A stretch of DNA of 64,000 nt from Moraxella cuniculi DSM 21768 (GCF_900156515.1 NZ_FTNU01000002.1:62001-126000), one strand, 5' to 3'; shown: positions 1 through 9,114, numbered from the stretch's first letter. Numbers and translations: made by a program. Notes: generated by a model not told the origin, from the sequence alone.

Positions 1-44
1 CCCGATAACGACAAATCGGCTTAACCAAATCGACAGGAGAAACC

Positions 45-362
45 ATGAGTAACCCCGATCAACAAGCAACGCTTGATGCCGCCCAAGCACTGTATCGTGA
101 ATGGCTGGCCGCCAAATCAGCACTACAAAATACCCGTGAGCAACTTGAGCACGCCTTAGCCGTGATGGAAAAATTGCAACAAACCTACTACAGCCCTGCC
201 TTTAATGAATTGTACGATGCCGATGAACGAGGCGAACTAAACACGACCACACAGGGCGAATACAGCGTCATGAGCCAAGATACCATCTATAATGAGTTTA
301 TCGAAAAAGACCAAGAGCTATGGCGGTTGTTAAAATTGTGCGTGCAGCATTTGGAGAACTAA
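45..362 (+). CDS. DUF4298-like small cytoplasmic protein
   Basis: A 105-residue acidic, helical protein of unknown function. The C-terminal half has a YYxSPAFNELYDADE stretch followed by a segment starting GEYSVMSQDTIYN and a Leu-rich end, which resembles the DUF4298 pattern (YY..W..D.eaDE.G, then a ....LSeD.iY block). It has no signal peptide or membrane segment; residues 15-50 look like a coiled helix. The start is supported by AGGAG at 34-38, six bases before the ATG. The gene runs into a strong terminator at 390-426 and converges on the siderophore ABC operon. No function can be inferred from its neighbours. The family assignment is from memory of the pattern, so it is moderate. Confidence 0.7.
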   Translation: MSNPDQQATLDAAQALYREWLAAKSALQNTREQLEHALAVMEKLQQTYYSPAFNELYDADERGELNTTTQGEYSVMSQDTIYNEFIEKDQELWRLLKLCVQHLEN

Positions 363-389
363 CCCCAGCTAAGTATGCTGACAAATCTG

Positions 390-426
390 CCCAGCAGTGT
401 ACATATATGCTGCTGGGTGATTTTTT
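390..426 (+). terminator. Rho-independent terminator after the DUF4298-like gene
   Basis: CCCAGCAG (390-397) pairs with CTGCTGGG (410-417), followed by TGA and a run of six T ending at 426. It sits between two convergent genes; the T-run favours plus-strand termination. Confidence 0.85.
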
Positions 427-428
427 GC

Positions 429-1190
429 CTAAGATAGCACATCAACAATCACAGGCTTGCCCTGATGGGTCAGCACAGTTACATCAACTTGGTAGAGCGT
501 GCGAATATTCTCGGCGGTCAGAACCTCTGCTGGCGTGCCGACATTCATCACCTGCCCTGATTTCATCATCACCACTGTATCAGCAAATTGGGCAGCTTGA
601 TTGATATCATGCAGAACGATGACAATGGTCTTGCCCTGCGTTGCCAATGCTTTGAGCTGTCGCATGAGCCTGCCTGCATGGTACATGTCTAGATTATTCA
701 GTGGCTCATCAAGCAGCAAATAGGGTGTGTCTTGACAAACAACCATCGCAATCAGCACACGCTGCCGCTGTCCGCCAGATAAATCTGACAAAAATCTATC
801 AGCAAACTGTGTCAGCTCAAACTGTGCCATAACTTCTTGCACTTTTTGATAATCTTGCTCACTGGGATTGCCCTGATGATAAGGATAGCGACCAAACATT
901 AACAATTCTGCCACTCGCAATCTGCCCTGTATGTGATTTTCTTGGGTGAGTATGGCAAGCGTTTGAGCCAGTAAGCGATTGTCAGTATCTGCCACCGAAC
1001 GCCCAAAAAAACGAACGCTGCCCGTCTGCAACGGTATGATGCGTGCCATCAAACCAAACAAGGTGGATTTGCCAGCACCATTTGGTCCAATCAGTGCAAT
1101 CACCTGCCCTGTTTGCAAAGTCAAATTAATATCTTGCAAAATGGTCAGCGTATCATTCACTTGATAAGATATATCCGCAATCTCTATCAT
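429..1190 (-). CDS. Ferric-siderophore ABC transporter, ATP-binding protein (FecE/CeuD type)
   Basis: A 253-residue ATPase that powers ferric-siderophore import across the inner membrane. Walker A GPNGAGKST is at about residues 35-43, the signature LSGGQRQR at about 137-144, and Walker B LLLDEP follows with a downstream switch His (LHD). Length and motif spacing fit the FecE/FepC/CeuD group. It is the last gene of a minus-strand operon, overlapping the preceding permease gene by 4 nt (ATGA arrangement), which indicates translational coupling. The substrate cannot be read from the ATPase; the order binding protein-permease-permease-ATPase resembles catecholate importers such as Ceu, Vct and Fat. 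Cobalamin or haem import are less likely alternatives. Confidence 0.9.
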   Translation of the reverse strand: MIEIADISYQVNDTLTILQDINLTLQTGQVIALIGPNGAGKSTLFGLMARIIPLQTGSVRFFGRSVADTDNRLLAQTLAILTQENHIQGRLRVAELLMFGRYPYHQGNPSEQDYQKVQEVMAQFELTQFADRFLSDLSGGQRQRVLIAMVVCQDTPYLLLDEPLNNLDMYHAGRLMRQLKALATQGKTIVIVLHDINQAAQFADTVVMMKSGQVMNVGTPAEVLTAENIRTLYQVDVTVLTHQGKPVIVDVLS

Positions 1191-2167
1191 GCCACTCTCT
1201 TTTTATATTGATGAAACACAATCCACAAAAACACCACACCGCCAACAAACTCAATCACCACCTCAAGCACGCCTGCCATATTCAACAGCTGCTCAAACAC
1301 CAACTGCCCCGCCACAAGGCACAGCATTGCCAATAATGACACCATCACCAAACGCTTGGCATGATGCATGGAGGGTGATAAGCGGTTGGTCAAGGCACAC
1401 ACCAACAGTCCAAAAAAGGTAACAGGGCCAACCATTGCTGTCGAAACACAAACAAGCAACGCAATGGTTGATAGCAGCACCAAACCCAAGCGATGGTAAT
1501 TGATGCCCAGATTAATCGCTGGCAGTCGTCCAAGGAGCAAAATATCCAACTGATGTCTCATACGATACATCAGCACCGCACACAGCATACACAGCAGCAT
1601 ACCTATGACTAAGGCTTGGGTATTGATGGTGTTAAACCCAGCATAACTGACCGACTGAATGGTAACAAATTCCTCAGGGTCAATCATGCGAGCCACCAAA
1701 TAAGACAGGCTACGAAACAATAGCCCAAATACCACACCGACCAGCACCAGCCGTGTCAAATCCTGTGTCTGTTGCCCAAAAAGTACGCGAAACATCACAA
1801 GCGACAGCGACAGCATAATGACAACCTCAAGGGTGAATTTGCCCATGCTGGGTATGGCAGCCAGCCCCACCGAACCCAAAAAAAACACCATCAAACTTTT
1901 GATAAGCACATACAAACTATCAAATCCAAGCAATGCAGGGGTCAAAATGGGATTGTGCGTCAAGGTCTGAAACAGCAGTGTCGATGTACCAATCGCAAAC
2001 CCTACCGTCATCAATGCCAAGAGCTTCTTGCCACGCAATGATAAAACAAAATCCCAATTGCCTGAGACATTAATTGTCAAAAATAACACACACGCAACAG
2101 CAAGCAACACAGCAAATATCGTGGACGGATACTGCTTTAGGTTATACAAAAACTTCAGCGATTGCAT
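1187..2167 (-). CDS. Ferric-siderophore ABC transporter permease (FecCD family), second subunit
   Basis: A 326-residue integral membrane protein with roughly nine or ten hydrophobic segments, typical of the FecCD/BtuC permease family. The motif GLLVCALTNRLSPSMHHAK near residue 250 occupies the usual Gly-rich cytoplasmic coupling loop that contacts the ATPase, although the common PH.ar form is altered to PSMHHAK. It lies between the first permease gene (113 bp gap) and the ATPase gene (4 nt overlap). Together with the paralogue at 2281-3294 it probably forms the heterodimeric channel. Confidence 0.88.
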   Translation of the reverse strand: MQSLKFLYNLKQYPSTIFAVLLAVACVLFLTINVSGNWDFVLSLRGKKLLALMTVGFAIGTSTLLFQTLTHNPILTPALLGFDSLYVLIKSLMVFFLGSVGLAAIPSMGKFTLEVVIMLSLSLVMFRVLFGQQTQDLTRLVLVGVVFGLLFRSLSYLVARMIDPEEFVTIQSVSYAGFNTINTQALVIGMLLCMLCAVLMYRMRHQLDILLLGRLPAINLGINYHRLGLVLLSTIALLVCVSTAMVGPVTFFGLLVCALTNRLSPSMHHAKRLVMVSLLAMLCLVAGQLVFEQLLNMAGVLEVVIEFVGGVVFLWIVFHQYKKRVA

Positions 2168-2280
2168 AAATATACACTCTACAAGCGACTAGGCTACTTT
2201 GTGTCAAAAGACTAAGATGGTCAAATTGGGCAGTATCTAACGCATTGGCAAACTGGCACGCCATCAGCCATGGCGACTGG

Positions 2281-3294
2281 TTATTTTTGCTTATACAACA
2301 ACCACAAAAATATCACCGCTCCCAGCACGCCAAATATCACCGTAACAGGAATCTCAAACGGATAACGAATCAGGCGACCAATGATATCAGATAACAGCAC
2401 CGCCGAGGAGCCAAGCAAAGCCACTGCAGGCAGCGACAGCCTCAATCTGTCGCCCACCATACGGCTGACAATATTTGGCACAACAAGCCCCACAAAAGGA
2501 ATCATGCCCACCGTCGCCACCACCACCGAGCTGGTCAATGCCACCATCACCACCGCAAGCCTTAGCACCATCTCACGATTAATGCCCAGATTGGTGGCAA
2601 TATGATCGCCAAGCCCAATAATGGTTAGCTTATCGGCAAGCACATAAGTCAGCACCGATACAGCACCGACAAGCCATAATAACTCATAACGACCTGCCAA
2701 AATGCTAGAAAAATCACCGAACCGCCATACACCAAGCAGCTGCACCATCTCTGTTTGATACGCAATAAAAGTACTGATTGAGTCAATAATGCCACCAAAC
2801 ACAATGCCCACCAATGGCACCATCAGATAATCAGTCGCTGGCAGACGGCGAATCAGACGCATAAATATCGCCATGCCAACCATTGCACAGACAGTGGCAA
2901 TGCCAATTTTTATGGCAACGGTTGTCGCTGGCAAAAACAGTGCGGTCAGCAACATACCCAGTGCGGCACTTTGGGTTGCTCCCACCATTGACGGCTCAAC
3001 GAAACGGTTTTTTAGCACCACCTGCATCATCATGCCACTGATTGCCATGCCTGCCCCTGTCAAGATGATGGCGAGCGTTCTGGGAATGCGACTTTGGATC
3101 AGGACTTGGGCATCATCTGTCAGCGGTTCGCCAAAGCCAAACAATCCCTGCCAGCTAAAATCCGCCACACCGACAGACAAACTGACAAGCACCAATACCA
3201 CCATGATAACCAGACTTGCGATATTGGTAATGATGGCTTTTTGCCAAGAATGCTGAGAAGTGGTGTTAGAGCGACTGGCAAACATACTGGACAT
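2281..3294 (-). CDS. Ferric-siderophore ABC transporter permease (FecCD family), first subunit
   Basis: A 337-residue membrane protein of the FecCD family. Residues 60-115 contain the recognisable run SRIPRTLAIILTGAGMAISG, followed by MQVVLKNRFVEPSMVGATQSA, matching the R.PR...a...Ga.La.sG..mQ..tRNPLa.P...G core of FepD/FecC/BtuC proteins. The C-terminal coupling loop PFVGLVVPNIVSRMVGDR is near residue 270. It is transcribed from the same strand as the binding protein upstream (218 bp gap) and the second permease downstream. The somewhat divergent RF.EPSM in place of RNPLAdP is noted but does not argue against function. Confidence 0.88.
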   Translation of the reverse strand: MSSMFASRSNTTSQHSWQKAIITNIASLVIMVVLVLVSLSVGVADFSWQGLFGFGEPLTDDAQVLIQSRIPRTLAIILTGAGMAISGMMMQVVLKNRFVEPSMVGATQSAALGMLLTALFLPATTVAIKIGIATVCAMVGMAIFMRLIRRLPATDYLMVPLVGIVFGGIIDSISTFIAYQTEMVQLLGVWRFGDFSSILAGRYELLWLVGAVSVLTYVLADKLTIIGLGDHIATNLGINREMVLRLAVVMVALTSSVVVATVGMIPFVGLVVPNIVSRMVGDRLRLSLPAVALLGSSAVLLSDIIGRLIRYPFEIPVTVIFGVLGAVIFLWLLYKQK

Positions 3295-3512
3295 ATTTTT
3301 GTACCAATTGTTAAAATTATTAACAAAATTTATTAATCATACAGCATGAATGCCAAGCACTTTGGTGAATAACACATCACCTGCCCATCTGATGAGCAAA
3401 AGCATTTGGCGGCATTTTATCATGCCGAGCCAATCAAGCATGACATTTGGCAGCCGCAGCCACCAAATTCACACATCAAGACAATAAACAGGACGATATG
3501 TCCAAGCAAGGA

Positions 3513-4520
3513 TTATTTCTTGGTATTAAAAGCATCACGCACAATCTGTGCATCGGTTAGCCATTGATAATAGCCACCAAATGCCAAATAGCTATCAGCA
3601 CTTAGATAGACGATTTGTTTGTTTTTCCATGCTTTGGTATTTTGCATCAGTGGGTTGTTTAGCACCTCTTCGGCAGACTGCCCTTCCTCACCAATTGCTG
3701 CCCCACGATCAAGCACGAACAACCAGTCTGGATCAACTTTTTGTAGGTATTCAAAGCTGATTGGCTGACCGTGTCTGGCTTCTTCAATGTTGCTATCAGC
3801 CATCGGGATACCAAATGTGGTATGCAAAAAGCCATAGCGAGAATTCTCACCATACGCCGATAGTTTATTGCCATTAACCAAGATTGCCAGCCCATTGCCC
3901 TTGCCTGCAACCGCTGCTTTGGTTTCTTCGATTGCCTTGTCAATTTCGCTGATGGCGGTAGCAGCTTCGTTTTGTTTGTTAAACAACTTGCCAAAATCTG
4001 TCAGCTGCTGCTTGGTGGCTTCATAGACATTTTTGGTGTCGATGGTCAGATTGACCACTGGGGCAACTTTGGCAATCTCTTCGCCCTTTTCTGCCATACG
4101 AGAGCCGACAAATACCGCTTTTGGTTGCAATGCGTTCAATGCCTCAAGATTTGGCTCAAACAAAGTACCGATATCGGTAGATTCTGGCGTGTTTGGTGCT
4201 TTTAGATTATTGCCACGCAAATTCGCTGGCAAGCCCTCAACTGGCACGCCCAATGCTGCCAAGTTTTGCATTGCTGTCATATCATACACTGCCAGTGGGT
4301 GCGGATTGGCAGGCAGAGCCATCTCACCTGTTGCCGTTTTGATGGTAACTTCACCCGCCTGAGGTGCTACAGTGTCAGTGGTAGCAGTTTCGGTGGTTGT
4401 GGCGGTTTCGGCAGCTGGCGTCTCGGTGCTGGCGGTATCTTTGTTCTTGTCTGTACAAGCTGCCACGCTCAAAGCTGCCATCAATGCCACGCTCAATGGA
4501 TAAAGTTTTTTGGTAATCAT
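3513..4520 (-). CDS. Periplasmic siderophore-binding lipoprotein (CeuE/FatB type)
   Basis: A 335-residue type III substrate-binding protein that captures a ferric siderophore and delivers it to the permease pair. The N-terminus is a lipoprotein signal with lipobox SVAAC (Cys at residue 22), followed by a low-complexity Thr/Glu/Ala linker (about 23-55). The two-lobe body has the hallmark TDIGTLFEPNLEALNALQP segment and ends with a helix after YLAFGGYYQW. It is the first gene of the importer operon and is preceded by a well-formed promoter at 4586-4614. No TonB-dependent receptor gene is adjacent. A catecholate ligand is suggested by similarity to CeuE/FatB/VctP, but this is inference. Confidence 0.88.
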   Translation of the reverse strand: MITKKLYPLSVALMAALSVAACTDKNKDTASTETPAAETATTTETATTDTVAPQAGEVTIKTATGEMALPANPHPLAVYDMTAMQNLAALGVPVEGLPANLRGNNLKAPNTPESTDIGTLFEPNLEALNALQPKAVFVGSRMAEKGEEIAKVAPVVNLTIDTKNVYEATKQQLTDFGKLFNKQNEAATAISEIDKAIEETKAAVAGKGNGLAILVNGNKLSAYGENSRYGFLHTTFGIPMADSNIEEARHGQPISFEYLQKVDPDWLFVLDRGAAIGEEGQSAEEVLNNPLMQNTKAWKNKQIVYLSADSYLAFGGYYQWLTDAQIVRDAFNTKK

Positions 4521-4585
4521 AAATTGCCTCTCGGTTGAATTGGTATCATTTGTGCCTAAATTGGGTCAGTTGCCCAAATTGTGAT

Positions 4586-4614
4586 ATTGTACCGTATTTA
4601 TCTTATCAATTCAA
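4586..4614 (-). promoter_or_regulatory. Predicted sigma-70 promoter of the siderophore importer operon
   Basis: On the minus strand, -35 TTGAAT (4614-4609) and -10 TACAAT (4591-4586) are separated by exactly 17 bp. The spacer contains TTGATAAGATAAAT, with a TGATAA half-site like a Fur operator. The AT-rich upstream flank (4615-4660) includes a second imperfect AAATAA/TTATTT inverted repeat. Iron repression via Fur would be expected for this function, but no full 19-bp Fur box is present. Confidence 0.55.
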
Positions 4615-4764
4615 ACCAAATAAGAATTTATTTTATTTGTAAATGATTGGTAATCAGAAAAGTCATCAACCATCGGCATTTTGTTGATGAATAGGCAGCT
4701 GTTTTTGAAGTGCAGCAGGTTGTCTGCATATTGGCATTATTCCACCAGCCAAATAACACGCAAT

Positions 4765-4787
4765 AAAAAAGCGGAGACAAGCTCCGC
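4765..4787 (-). terminator. Rho-independent terminator after the small lipoprotein gene
   Basis: GCGGAG (4771-4776) and CTCCGC (4782-4787) form a hairpin; on the minus strand it is followed by a run of six T (4770-4765). It lies 30 bp downstream of the stop codon at 4818. Confidence 0.88.
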
Positions 4788-4817
4788 CATCAGCCCAAAT
4801 GGGTGTTCTTGATAAAA

Positions 4818-5372
4818 TCAGTTGATGGTTGCACGGTATTTGACCACGGCAGTTGCACCGATGCCAAGCTCTTCAACCGTCCAACGCAAGGCTTGATATT
4901 GATCAAACGGCACATTGCTTACAACGCCATTGACGCTGGCACGAACTGGCATAAATACAAAACGGCCGCCATCAACGCTTGCCTGCACGCCCACAGATGG
5001 CGATACATAACCTGTAAAACTTATCCCCTGTGGCAAGCTAAGTGCAACCTGCATATTACGCACACGGTCTTTGCCATTGTTGGTAAGCAAAAGTTGATAT
5101 TCAACCAAATCGCCTGCTTTGATATTGCTATTGGCCGTTACAGGTTCAAGGGTTTCTTGACCATTAACCGAGCGTACCACGAACGCATTCATCACTGTAT
5201 CAACATTGTTGCTGGTAACAACGGTCGGTCTGGTCGCTGGCACATTGGCAGCAGCTACTTTGCCAGTTGTGGCAACAGGGGTAGTGGTCGGTGTGGTGGT
5301 TGGTTGAGTTGTTACACATGCCGTCATTGCAAATGTTGCAGCCACAACTGCTGCCAGTGCAGAAATTTTCAT
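4818..5372 (-). CDS. Small lipoprotein with a DUF11-like beta-sandwich domain
   Basis: A 184-residue probable lipoprotein. The signal peptide ends in lipobox TFAMTAC (Cys at about residue 19), followed by a Thr/Pro-rich linker. Residues about 80-180 have the layout of a DUF11/conserved-repeat domain: a GDLVEYQLLLTNNGKDRV segment, then VALSLPQGISFTGY and a closing LGIGATAVVKYRA strand. Such domains are extracytoplasmic Ig-like modules. AAGGA lies 8 nt upstream of the ATG. It is monocistronic with its own terminator at 4765-4787. Its function is unknown; it is probably anchored in the outer membrane facing the periplasm. Confidence 0.75.
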   Translation of the reverse strand: MKISALAAVVAATFAMTACVTTQPTTTPTTTPVATTGKVAAANVPATRPTVVTSNNVDTVMNAFVVRSVNGQETLEPVTANSNIKAGDLVEYQLLLTNNGKDRVRNMQVALSLPQGISFTGYVSPSVGVQASVDGGRFVFMPVRASVNGVVSNVPFDQYQALRWTVEELGIGATAVVKYRATIN

Positions 5373-5651
5373 AGCGGTTTCCTTATGGTTTGCGTATATT
5401 AATAAAGCATAACACAGCTTGGCAAAAGAGTGTATATGCTGACTGTTGAATTATGGTAACTGTATCGGCGATTTTTTGCAAATGCCACTTTGTAACCGCC
5501 AAAAGTTTTGGGCAGTGATTATAAAACCTCACCAAGCAGTCGCCCAGCATTTGTCAATTTGGCAACCAAACCAAATCACAAGCCAGCAAAGCATACCAAG
5601 CCTGCCAATTTAGCAGCCAAGCCACAAACATCACAAAAAAGCGTGCGACAA

Positions 5652-5680
5652 TTGATTATTCAGCCAAGTTGCTTTATTAT
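5652..5680 (+). promoter_or_regulatory. Predicted sigma-70 promoter of argA
   Basis: -35 TTGATT (5652-5657) and -10 TATTAT (5675-5680) with a 17-bp spacer, about 80 bp upstream of the preferred argA start. No ARG box was identified. Confidence 0.5.
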
Positions 5681-5759
5681 GGGCAGTTAATCATAAAAGC
5701 AACCTCGGTTGAGTCATCAGCTCAGCGATTTACGCCCACTTGACCACTCGGAGAAAAAT

Positions 5760-7082
5760 ATGCAACCAGCCCCCACTCAGACCCAGCTTACGCCCGTGCA
5801 TTGGTTTCGTAATTCTGCCCCCTATATCAACACTCACCGTGGCAAAACTTTTGTAGTGATGTTTGGCGGTGAGGCGGTTGCACAGGATAATTTTAACAGC
5901 TTGATTCATGATTTTGCACTATTGCACAGCTTGGGAATTAAGTTGGTGCTGGTGCATGGTGCTCGCCCACAGGTTGAACAGAGCCTAAAAAATCGCGGTC
6001 TTGACTCAACCCTGCACGCCGATGTCCGCATCACGCCACACGAGGCAATGCCTGCCATACTAGAAGCTGTTGGAGCAATCCGCCTACAAATCGAAGCCCA
6101 ACTGTCAATGGGGCTTGCCAATTCGCCAATGTATGGCTCACGCATTGATGCGATTTCGGGCAATTTTGTCAGTGCCAAGCCCTTTGGGGTGCGTGATGGC
6201 ATTGACTATCAAATGACTGGTGAGGTGCGGTCAATTGATGTTGATGCCATTCGTCATAATCTTGATAATAATCATATCGTCATCTTGGGGCCGACAGGAT
6301 TTTCGATCACAGGAGAGATTTTTAACCTGCTTGCCGAAGATGTTGCCCTGACGACTGCCACCGCACTGGGAGCGGATAAGCTGATTTTCTTGGGCGAACA
6401 GGACGGTATCATGGGTCGTGATGGACGACTGCTGCACGAGATGATTCCCAACGAAGTTGATAGACTGCTGCGAGATCGCCAAGACCAGAGCGAAATCAGC
6501 CATTTTTTACGCTGTGCTGCCAGTGCCTGCCGACAAGGCGTGCATCGTACGCATATCATTTCTTATACCAAAGACGGGGCATTAATCGAAGAGTTGTTCA
6601 CGCGTGATGGTTCAGGCACGCTGGTGAGCCACGACCCTTATGAAGAGATTCGCCGTGCCACCATTCACGATGTTATTGGCTTGCTTGAGCTGCTAAAACC
6701 GCTTGAGGAACAAGGCATCTTAATCCGCCGCAGCCAAGAACGCCTAGAGCAAGAAATCGAATTTTATAGCGTCATCGAAAGAGACGGCACAATCTTGGGC
6801 TGTGCTGCCCTGTATCCACTGGATACGCAATCAGCCGAAGTGGCAAGCCTTGCCATTCACCCAGATTATCGCAAAGGCAGCCGTGGTGCAGATTTATTGG
6901 CGTTCTTAGAGCAACAGGCACGCAGCCACAGCTTGCACCACTTATACGCACTGACCACGCACACGGCTCATTGGTTTGTTGAGCAGGGCTTTGTAGAAGT
7001 GGCGGTTGATGATTTGCCAGCACCTCGCCGAGCAAATTATGACCACACACGCAACTCAAAAGTGCTAAAAAAACACCTCTAA
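5760..7082 (+). CDS. argA: Amino-acid N-acetyltransferase (N-acetylglutamate synthase)
   Basis: Catalyses acetyl-CoA-dependent acetylation of glutamate, the first step of arginine biosynthesis. Residues about 10-290 form an amino-acid-kinase-like domain (FVVMFGGEAVA, LVLVHGARPQVE, VILGPTGFSITGE), which in this family binds arginine for feedback inhibition. The C-terminal 140 residues form a GNAT domain with the acetyl-CoA loop HPDYRKGSRGADLL. An in-frame TTG at 5709 gives 457 residues, but the ATG at 5760 has GGAG (5750-5753) six bases upstream and gives 440 residues, close to E. coli ArgA (443). I therefore use 5760. A separate argA suggests this organism can make arginine precursors, if the rest of the pathway is present. 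Confidence 0.93.
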   Translation: MQPAPTQTQLTPVHWFRNSAPYINTHRGKTFVVMFGGEAVAQDNFNSLIHDFALLHSLGIKLVLVHGARPQVEQSLKNRGLDSTLHADVRITPHEAMPAILEAVGAIRLQIEAQLSMGLANSPMYGSRIDAISGNFVSAKPFGVRDGIDYQMTGEVRSIDVDAIRHNLDNNHIVILGPTGFSITGEIFNLLAEDVALTTATALGADKLIFLGEQDGIMGRDGRLLHEMIPNEVDRLLRDRQDQSEISHFLRCAASACRQGVHRTHIISYTKDGALIEELFTRDGSGTLVSHDPYEEIRRATIHDVIGLLELLKPLEEQGILIRRSQERLEQEIEFYSVIERDGTILGCAALYPLDTQSAEVASLAIHPDYRKGSRGADLLAFLEQQARSHSLHHLYALTTHTAHWFVEQGFVEVAVDDLPAPRRANYDHTRNSKVLKKHL

Positions 7083-7401
7083 TCCCATCACCCTACGAGT
7101 GCCAAACTGGCAATCCACCCAAGCGATACTTGACTTGTGTATCAGCTTGGGCGGTGGCGTGATAATCTGCCAGCATTGCCAAAGATGACAAATCAACGCC
7201 CCGTAGCGGATAAATCCCCTGTCCTTTGACAAACCTGCCAAAATCCACAACACAAAGCACGATGATGCTGGCAATATCAAATACAAAGCTTGATTTTGTT
7301 TTTAATTTGCCAGTTTAATGGCGTGGTGTTGATTGTACTCATCACTAAGCTGTATGTTTTGGGCTTGATTGTGCATTATTTTTGGTAAATTTGGTAAAAA
7401 T
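7083..7401. other. Intergenic spacer, no gene seen
   Basis: Between argA and the convergent gltS. Only short unconvincing open frames occur on either strand. The distal part is AT-rich and runs into the hairpin at 7402-7432. Confidence 0.6.
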
Positions 7402-7432
7402 AAAAACGCCCAAACAGCAGTTGGGCGTTTTT
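7402..7432. terminator. Bidirectional terminator between argA and gltS
   Basis: AAAAACGCCCAA and TTGGGCGTTTTT flank a 7-nt loop (7414-7420). A-runs and T-runs on both sides make it usable from either strand. It lies only 12 bp beyond the gltS stop. Confidence 0.88.
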
Positions 7433-7443
7433 GACTGGCAAAA

Positions 7444-8826
7444 TTACTTGATGAAATTGATAAATCCTTGCAAAATCACCAAGTTCATAATATCAACAAA
7501 GAACGCACCCACCATCGGCACAATCAAAAATGCCTTGTACGATGGCATATAGCGGTCAGTGATTGCTTGCATATTGGCGATTGCTGTTGGTGTTGCACCC
7601 AGCCCAAAGCCACAATGACCCGCTGCCAAAATTGCCGCATCATAATTTTTGCCCATCACGCGGAAAGTAATAAAATACGCATAAGCAATCATCAGCAAGG
7701 TCTGAACAGCAAGAATAATCACGATCGGCCCTGCCAAATCAGCCAGCTCCCACAGTTTCAGCGACATCAATGCCATCGCCAAAAACAGCGACAACGCCGC
7801 ATTGCCAAATACATCAATGGCACGATCAAACATATCAAAATTAAACACCGCGGTCAGAACATTACGAATCACCACACCACCAAACAGTGCCCAGACAAAG
7901 GTTGGCAGCTCAAACCAAGTGTCCTTGGCAACCCCAGTCATAAAGTCGGCAAATACCAAACACGCTGCAAATAATGCCAGCGTCTCAATCGCCGAAGTTG
8001 CAGTAATCAGACGCACATTGTCCGAACGCTCAAACATCGCTTCTTGCGTTGCAACTTCTGTGGTTTGGGTGGTTTGTGGAGTATTTTTGGCTTCTGCGAA
8101 AGCTTGCATCAATTTCGTAACTGTACCAATTGGATCCGAAACTGAATCGCGTGCAGTAATCAGAGGCACATTGTCCGAACGCTCAAACATCGCTTCTTGC
8201 GTTGCAACTTCTGTGGCTTGGGCGGTTTGCGGAGTATTTTTGGCTGCGGTTGGCGTAATGCCCATCTTGTTAATCAAACGCTTGGCAACTGGGCCGCCAA
8301 TCAGACCACCTGCCACCAAACCGTAGGTTGCACAAGCAATTCCTAGCGTGGTTGCACCGACAAGATTATACTTATCTTCAAATGTGCCACCCCAAGCACC
8401 TGCCGTGCCATGTCCACCAGTTAAACTGATAGAGCCTGCAACCAAGCCCATCAACGGATCAAGCCCCAGTGCTGATGCCATGCCGACACCAACTAGGTTC
8501 TGCAAGAACATAAATGCCGTTACCACAAGCAAGAAAACCACCAGCGACACGCCACCTGCTTTTAGGCGAGCAAAATCTGCCGATAAGCCAATTGAGGCAA
8601 AAAACATCAGCATACAGGCAGTTTGTAATTCTTTTTGGATGGTAAAACTATAGCCAAAGAACGCATTGAGTGCAAAGACAACCGCCGCCGCAATCAAACC
8701 GCCAGCGACAGGCTCAGGAATATTAAAATCTTCCAAAAATTTAACTCGCTTCACCAAAAAGCGTCCAAGTAGCAACACAAGCGTTGCCAAAATCAGCGTA
8801 TAGTAACCGTTTAATGTAAATTCCAT
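7444..8826 (-). CDS. gltS: Sodium/glutamate symporter GltS with duplicated central loop
   Basis: A Na+-driven glutamate carrier of the inner membrane. The N-terminal half has TLVLLLGRFLVKRV and the re-entrant motif GGHGTAGAWG (about residues 137-146); the C-terminal half has the matching AAGHCGFGLGATPTAIANM near residue 405. About ten transmembrane segments form two inverted halves. At 460 residues it is about 60 longer than E. coli GltS (401). The surplus lies in the hydrophilic loop joining the halves, where the motif TEVATQEAMFERSDNV occurs twice, 51 residues apart. The terminator follows at once; the gene appears monocistronic. Confidence 0.93.
   Translation of the reverse strand: MEFTLNGYYTLILATLVLLLGRFLVKRVKFLEDFNIPEPVAGGLIAAAVVFALNAFFGYSFTIQKELQTACMLMFFASIGLSADFARLKAGGVSLVVFLLVVTAFMFLQNLVGVGMASALGLDPLMGLVAGSISLTGGHGTAGAWGGTFEDKYNLVGATTLGIACATYGLVAGGLIGGPVAKRLINKMGITPTAAKNTPQTAQATEVATQEAMFERSDNVPLITARDSVSDPIGTVTKLMQAFAEAKNTPQTTQTTEVATQEAMFERSDNVRLITATSAIETLALFAACLVFADFMTGVAKDTWFELPTFVWALFGGVVIRNVLTAVFNFDMFDRAIDVFGNAALSLFLAMALMSLKLWELADLAGPIVIILAVQTLLMIAYAYFITFRVMGKNYDAAILAAGHCGFGLGATPTAIANMQAITDRYMPSYKAFLIVPMVGAFFVDIMNLVILQGFINFIK
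8000..8245. repeat. 93-bp direct repeat inside gltS (153-bp period)
   Basis: Copies at 8000-8092 and 8153-8245 differ at four positions and are separated by 60 bp of unrelated sequence. The 153-bp offset equals 51 codons, so the reading frame is preserved. The repeat encodes the doubled NTPQ...TEVATQEAMFERSDNV segment of the central loop of GltS. Confidence 0.92.
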
Positions 8827-9114
8827 AAATACACCTAAATAACCAAATCGTGCTACGCAGTGTGTGCGTGCATGAAAAATACTGTAATATTTACTCCTAG
8901 CGTTTAATTATAAGATAAATTTATGATATGATGAGAAAGTTTTAGTAAATATATAGCAGTAATTGTTACAAATTATTTCATAAATAATCAAAAGTTTGCT
9001 TATTTGATAAAATCATGCCGTTTTTTGACATCATGATCAAAATCATCATCGCCAATTAAGCTGTTTTATGAGCCGATATGACCAAACAAAAGCTAAATTG
9101 CAATCAGCACGGCA

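Noticed and set aside
3300-3510. DNA-uptake-like motif (TTTGGCA/TGCCAAA) seen repeatedly in spacers and genes
   Set aside because: Frequent by eye but consistent with the codon bias for Leu-Ala, Gly-Lys and similar; cannot be counted reliably without computation.
5508-5690. 60-codon plus-strand frame upstream of argA
   Set aside because: No ribosome-binding site, biased composition, and it overlaps the predicted argA promoter.
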